A DNA stretch of 64,000 nt from Theropithecus gelada (Eukaryota; Chordata; Mammalia; Primates; Cercopithecidae). Under the pieces are notes generated by a model. It was not told where the DNA came from, did not search any database, and saw only the letters and a list, made by a program, of their open reading frames with translations. Positions 59,852-64,000 of the stretch are shown here, piece after piece. Numbering within the stretch: the stretch's first letter is position 1; every line of letters begins with the position of its first letter. The stretch covers positions 50,617,131 to 50,681,130 of the forward strand of contig NC_037682.1 of assembly GCF_003255815.1 (NCBI RefSeq), in the 5' to 3' direction. Position numbers and translations under genes: made by a program.

Positions 59852-60614
59852 CTTATAGAATAAAATAGATAAATATATATGGTAAATGAGGTAAAAGTTT
59901 TTTACCTGAACACAATTAGAAAATCTGTTTAATTTTTAACCAAGATCCCAACTGCAACACATCCTAATATTCCAATCTCTCTATAAAGTTAAAAGGCTTT
60001 AACCTAGAAAGTATCTGTGTGTCCTTGAAGGAAACAAAATATTTTTGAAAAGTCAACACTGGATCTGAGGTAAACCTCTACTGTTAGTAAAGCAGAAATA
60101 AGATCAAACACCATATGAACTGGGTACTATCAATAGGTACTAAAGCAGTGTATACTAAAATAATTTAATATTTATTAAGATCTTAGGATGGGTAGAATAC
60201 CAGTACATTTTACCTCAGATGGAGACCATTTAATTTAAAAAATTAATAACCACTAAAAAAAGAAGATATTTATTTAGAATAAAAACTACTAGATAAATAA
60301 GGAAAAGAATATAGGCTGAATCCATCATCTAGTTATAACAAAGAACTAGAAAACCGGTAATACTTTATTAAAATACAGTAAAGTCCTCAATATCATCGAT
60401 AAGTTTTTGAAAACTGACATTTTAAGAACTGACATTGTAAGTGAAACAACTTATAGCACATCTTCAAATAATGGCATTTCATTATAACACCAAAAAAAAT
60501 ATGGTCATTTATAAATGCTTAAAGCTGGAGTTTCCAAGAACCTATCCAAAATGTTGAGGACTTAACTGTAATCAACATTTTGAAAAAGAAATAATAAACA
60601 GTTGGGAAACTTAC
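59852..60614 (-). other. PDE3B: PDE3B intron 6
   Basis: A 763-base AT-rich intron with no recognised repeat. Confidence 0.75.
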
Positions 60615-60825
60615 TTGTTACACAGATTGCTATCAGAATTTCTAAGATGCTGATAAAAATCTGGTGTATTAGGTGCATTGCCCAGAGATCTCTGTAAAAT
60701 AATGCTTGGCTTATTAAGAAAATCAGCAGTATCAGGAAATTCTATGGGTGATCGATTAGTTAGAGAGCCAGCAGCCACTGGTCCATGGTTGGGAGAATTC
60801 ACAGGACTCAGACTGGACAAAACAC
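60615..60825 (-). CDS. PDE3B: PDE3B exon 6, regulatory linker
   Basis: PDE3B hydrolyses cAMP (competitively inhibited by cGMP) and mediates insulin's antilipolytic effect. It is anchored to membranes by an N-terminal hydrophobic region outside this window. This 211-base exon opens with two bases of a Gly codon: G-V-L-S-S-L-S-P-V-N-S-P-N-H-G-P-V-A-A-G-S, and later F-L-N-K-P-S-I-I-L-Q-R-S-L-G-N-A and F-Y-Q-H-L-R-N-S-D. The acceptor is TTTTAAG at the right and the donor GTAAGTTT at the left. It encodes about residues 508-578, rich in Ser and Pro, of the kind phosphorylated in PDE3 enzymes, though no specific site is claimed. Exons 1-5 lie beyond the right edge. Confidence 0.95.
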
Positions 60826-61257
60826 CTTAAAAAATTAAAAGAAAGGAGACAGATAAATAAGAATGTATTTATGTGTATATGTTTATTAAATATATTTGTG
60901 TCTTTATGGATTTTTTCCTTATTTAAAAAAGCAAATTATTTACAATTAAATGATAAATTCCTATATGGGGCCTCAAGATATTCTAGAAACTTAAGCAATA
61001 TTTGCCATATTTGTCATGATCAATGGCTGTTGGGTAAACACCCCTTGTTGGGTAAATATCTACATTTATAATAGGTAAATGTGAACGGTATGACTAAAAC
61101 ATACGTACTGTATGGCAGAAATTTTCCTAATTCCTATTGGTCTTTAACTTTCACCTATGTGTCCCTATCAGACTGATAATCCACATGAGCAAAGCATCTC
61201 TACCAAATTTTATTGAATTATTTTCAATTCAATAAAATTAAATTTTATTTAAATTCT

Positions 61258-61540
61258 CTTTTTTGTGTGTGAGATGGGGTCTCATTCCATTGCCCAGGCT
61301 GGAGTGCAGTGGCACAATCATGGCTCACTGCAGACTCAACCTCCTGGGTTCAATTGATCCTCTGGTCTTGGAGACTACAGGCACAAGCCACTGTACCCAG
61401 CTAATTTTTGTATTTTTTTGTAGAGACAGGGTTTCACGATGTTGCTCAGGCTGGTCTCAAACTCCTGGGCTCAAGTGATCCCCCTGCCTCAGACTCCCAA
61501 AATGCTGGGATTACAGGCTTAAGCCACTGCATCTGGCCAA
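61258..61540 (-). mobile_element. AluJ-like element
   Basis: Minus-strand old Alu from GAGATGGGGTCTCATTCCAT to GCCACTGCATCTGGCC. Confidence 0.88.
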
Positions 61541-61639
61541 AGAACTAAAATTCTTAATAGCATTAAGCAAGTTGAGAATAACATCATATGCTAACGCAAT
61601 GTCAGATCGTTTTAAAAATTACATGAAAATATTTCCAGC

Positions 61640-61760
61640 TGATTCATTCATTCAACAAATATTTAGAGCTTACTATATGCTGGAAAATACACTGGATTTC
61701 ACAATGGAGAAAAAGATGCCATCCCTGAAACTCAATGAAGCTAGCACATAGTGAAGAATA
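61640..61760 (-). mobile_element. L2-like 3' end remnant
   Basis: TTCATTCAACAAATATTTAG followed by CACAATGGAGAAAAAGATGC fits the reverse complement of an L2 3' region. Confidence 0.5.
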
Positions 61761-62027
61761 CAAATAAGTGCTAAGTGCTTAATAAGGGAATAAAACAGAG
61801 TGCTTCAGCAACACATAAGATGAGTCTATAATTCTGTCTATTTATTCCAGAAACCTTTGCTGAGTGCCTCAAACTAAAGCAGTATGGATATATCTGGAAA
61901 GAGGCAGGCAGATTTATAACCTTATTTGAAAATAAAGACCCAAGTAAAGTCTCATTCAGAAAGGAAAACAAGTAACAGTCATTAAGGAGCTACAATATTT
62001 TCAGGCATACTAGTAAAGTTATAGATG

Positions 62028-62410
62028 TGTGCGATGGTGTCAACTTGGTTATGGTGCTCAGTTGTTTATTTAAACACTAGTATAGATGTTGTCATGAAGA
62101 TATTTTTCAGATGTGATTAACATTTAAATCGATAAATTTTGAGTAAAGCAGATTAACTTCTATAACATGGGTTGACCTCATCCAATTAGCTTAGAGCCTT
62201 ACAAGAAAAGATTGAGGTCTCACAAAGAGGAAAAAATTTTGTCTCAGGTTCAAGACTGCAACATTAACCCCTGCTGGAATTTCCAGCCTGCCAGACTGTC
62301 CTGAAAATTTCCTACTTGCCTGCCTTGCAAGCCCTCACAGTTGTGTGAGCTAATCCCTTAAAACAAACTTTCTCTCTCTCTTTCTCTGCATGTGTGTGTG
62401 TATATAAATA
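62028..62410 (+). mobile_element. MLT2-type LTR
   Basis: Plus-strand: GTGTCAACTTGGTTATGG, GATTAACATTTAAATCGATA, CTCATCCAATTAGCTTAGAG, then CTCTCTCT and TGTGTGTG at its 3' part. Same family as 35344-35857, opposite orientation. Confidence 0.68.
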
Positions 62411-62414
62411 TAAT

Positions 62415-62590
62415 GTTCTTTATTTTTTGCCAATCTGATGGTAAATAAAAGAGCACTGTACCTTCACTTTTTAATTTCCTCATTACTAATAAGGTTAAGC
62501 ACATTTCATGTTTATATGCCATTTGTATAGTTTTCTGCTGAAATGCTCGTTCAAGTCTTTTGCTAATTTTTCCATTGGCTTGTGGTGATG
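62415..62590 (-). mobile_element. Old L1 fragment
   Basis: AGTCTTTTGCTAATTTTTCC and neighbouring text match antisense L1 ORF2/3' sequence. Confidence 0.5.
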
Positions 62591-62594
62591 GACA

Positions 62595-63095
62595 CACTCT
62601 AAGGTAGTCCCATTAACCCTTGCTCTCTGGTGTTCATGTCTTTGTGTAGAAAACATCTGTGACTAGCTTCTTATCAAAAGAAAGATGACAGGATGTCACC
62701 CCTATGATTATGTTTCATTATGGATTCCATCTTGCTAGAGACTCACTCTAGAGATTCTCCTTGCTAACTCCATGAAGTGAGCAGCCATAGTGAGGAAGAC
62801 CATGTGACAAAAAACTATGGGCAGCCTCTACAAACTGTGGGTGGCCTCCAGCCAACAGCTATCAAGAACCCAGAGCCATCAAGAATCCACAACCAACGGA
62901 AATGAATTCTGAGGACAACCTGAATGAGCCTGGCAGTCGATTCATTCTCAGCTGATTCTTCAGATGCGAACAAGGAAGAGCCAACATCTAGTTTCGAGAC
63001 TTATGACACCTTAAGCAGAGGACTCAGTTGTGTGTGGACTCTTGCACAAAAACTGCTACATTTGTTGTAATCTGATATGCAGCAACAGAAAATGA
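62595..63095. mobile_element. Possible old MLT1-like LTR repeat
   Basis: GATTCCATCTTGCTAGAGAC, CCTCCAGCCAACAGCTATCA and GAACCCAGAGCCATCAAGAA resemble an old mammalian LTR. The family is uncertain. Confidence 0.4.
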
Positions 63096-63189
63096 ATAGT
63101 TGTCCATAATTCTTCCACTGACAAAGTTCTTTATACAGCTGAATTCTAGTTCCTTCTCAGATGTTATTACTATTTTCAAATCTTTTTAT

Positions 63190-63356
63190 GACTTTTTTTT
63201 TTTTTGATGGAGTCTCACTCTATCGCCCAGGCCAGAGTGCTGTGGTACACTCTCAGCTCACTGCAGCCTCTGTCTCCTGGGTTCAAGCAGTTCTCTTGCC
63301 TCACCCTACCAAATAGCTGGGATTACAGGTGCCCGCCACTACACCTGGCTGGCTAA
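63190..63356 (-). mobile_element. Partial Alu in a compound Alu
   Basis: A poly-T start and Alu right arm up to CTGGCTGGCTAATTTT, where a second Alu begins. TTTTTATGACTTTTT (left) and TTTATATGACTTTTT (right of 63654) flank the pair. Confidence 0.85.
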
Positions 63357-63654
63357 TTTTTTTTTTTTTTGAGACAGAGTCTCGCTCAGTTGCCCAGGCT
63401 AGAGTGCAGTGGCGAGATCTCGGCTCACTGCAAGCTCTGCCTCCCGGGTTCATGCCATTCTCCTGCCTCAACCTACTGAGTAGCTGGGACTACAGGCGCC
63501 CGCCACCATGCCCGGCTAATTTTTTTGCATTTTTAGTAGAGATAGGGGTCTCACCATGTTGACCAGGCTGGTCTCGAACTCCTGACCTCAAATGATCCAC
63601 CAGCCTCGGCCTTCCAAAGTGCTGGGATTACACGTGTGAGCCACCACACCCGGC
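63357..63654 (-). mobile_element. Full-length Alu in a compound Alu
   Basis: A complete minus-strand Alu from its T run to CACCCGGCC. It directly abuts the partial Alu at its left, without intervening unique sequence. Confidence 0.9.
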
Positions 63655-64000
63655 CTTTATATGACTTTTTAATAAAGAGGTTATTAATTTTCACATAGTC
63701 AGATTTATTCATCTAATCCCATATGGTAAGTATTTTTATGTCTTGTTACGGAAATTTTTCCCTAAAATCATGGAGTGTAGCAGCACTGCATATTTTTTAT
63801 TAAATTTATCTCTAGGTAATTGATGGCTTTTGATGCTGAGGTAAATGGTGTTCTAAATTTCATTTTCAACCACTTTCTGATAGTATAGAGTAATACAATT
63901 AATTTTTCTGTACAATTAAAATATTGCAAAATTTACTTAATTCTGTATTTTTAGAGCCTTCTAGATTTTCTATATATACAAAACAGCAATCTGCAAATAA
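63655..64000 (-). mobile_element. Old L1 ORF2 fragment
   Basis: Antisense old L1: TTGATGGCTTTTGATGCTGA and CAGCAATCTGCAAATAA near the window end. Continues past the edge. Confidence 0.55.

Larger units (their letters stand above)
60826..64000 (-). other. PDE3B: PDE3B intron 5 (partial)
   Basis: Intron to the window edge. It holds an old Alu, an L2-like piece, an MLT2-type LTR, old L1 fragments and a compound Alu, listed separately. No exon 5 is seen before the edge. Confidence 0.75.

Overview
This is a primate nuclear DNA window (repeat-rich, AT-rich, split genes, many Alu and L1 copies). It holds parts of two recognisable protein genes in convergent, tail-to-tail order. The vitamin D 25-hydroxylase CYP2R1 runs on the + strand: its last three coding exons, 5-exon gene model, stop at 3594-3596. 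The cGMP-inhibited phosphodiesterase PDE3B runs on the - strand: its last eleven coding exons, numbered 6-16 on the human model, with the first at the right (60615-60825) and the stop at 12171-12173. The two stop codons are about 8.6 kb apart. Every junction has GT/AG sites and every exon phase fits its neighbour, so both genes look functional here. Apart from LINE-1 reading-frame remnants, no other protein gene was found, and no bacterial-type operon or CRISPR array.

The species is probably an Old World monkey. Both proteins resemble the human ones as I recall them but carry scattered substitutions. The youngest Alu (45182-45466) has the GAGATCCGGCCA-type signature that I associate with cercopithecid AluYR elements. 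This is inference, not proof.

Layout: 1-3705, CYP2R1 exons 3-5 with introns and a short 3' UTR. 3706-10385, intergenic DNA with Alu fragments, an unexplained inverted-repeat block (7291-7639), and an old L2 interrupted by other repeats including a Tigger-type DNA transposon. About 10386-12170, the probable PDE3B 3' UTR. 12171-60825, PDE3B exons 16 to 6. 60826-64000, PDE3B intron 5. The PDE3B introns carry most of the repeats: an L1 with an inverted 5' part (16688-18963), a solo ERV1 LTR (19546-20243), MaLR LTRs, an ERVL remnant (35344-38240) broken by a young L1 (38394-40141), a near full-length old L1 with tandem 0.27-kb units in its 5' region (about 49705-56660), and some twenty Alus.

The two genes do not share a pathway. 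CYP2R1 makes 25-hydroxyvitamin D in the endoplasmic reticulum. PDE3B breaks down cAMP at membranes in fat, liver and islet cells. Their neighbourhood is the known synteny of human 11p15.2, shown here in the opposite orientation. The most notable observations are an apparent 5-residue C-terminal extension of PDE3B (a sense codon where I recall the human stop), an Alu that seems to carry a transduced 3' segment next to an unresolved base, the inverted-repeat block, and the repeated units in the old L1 5' region.
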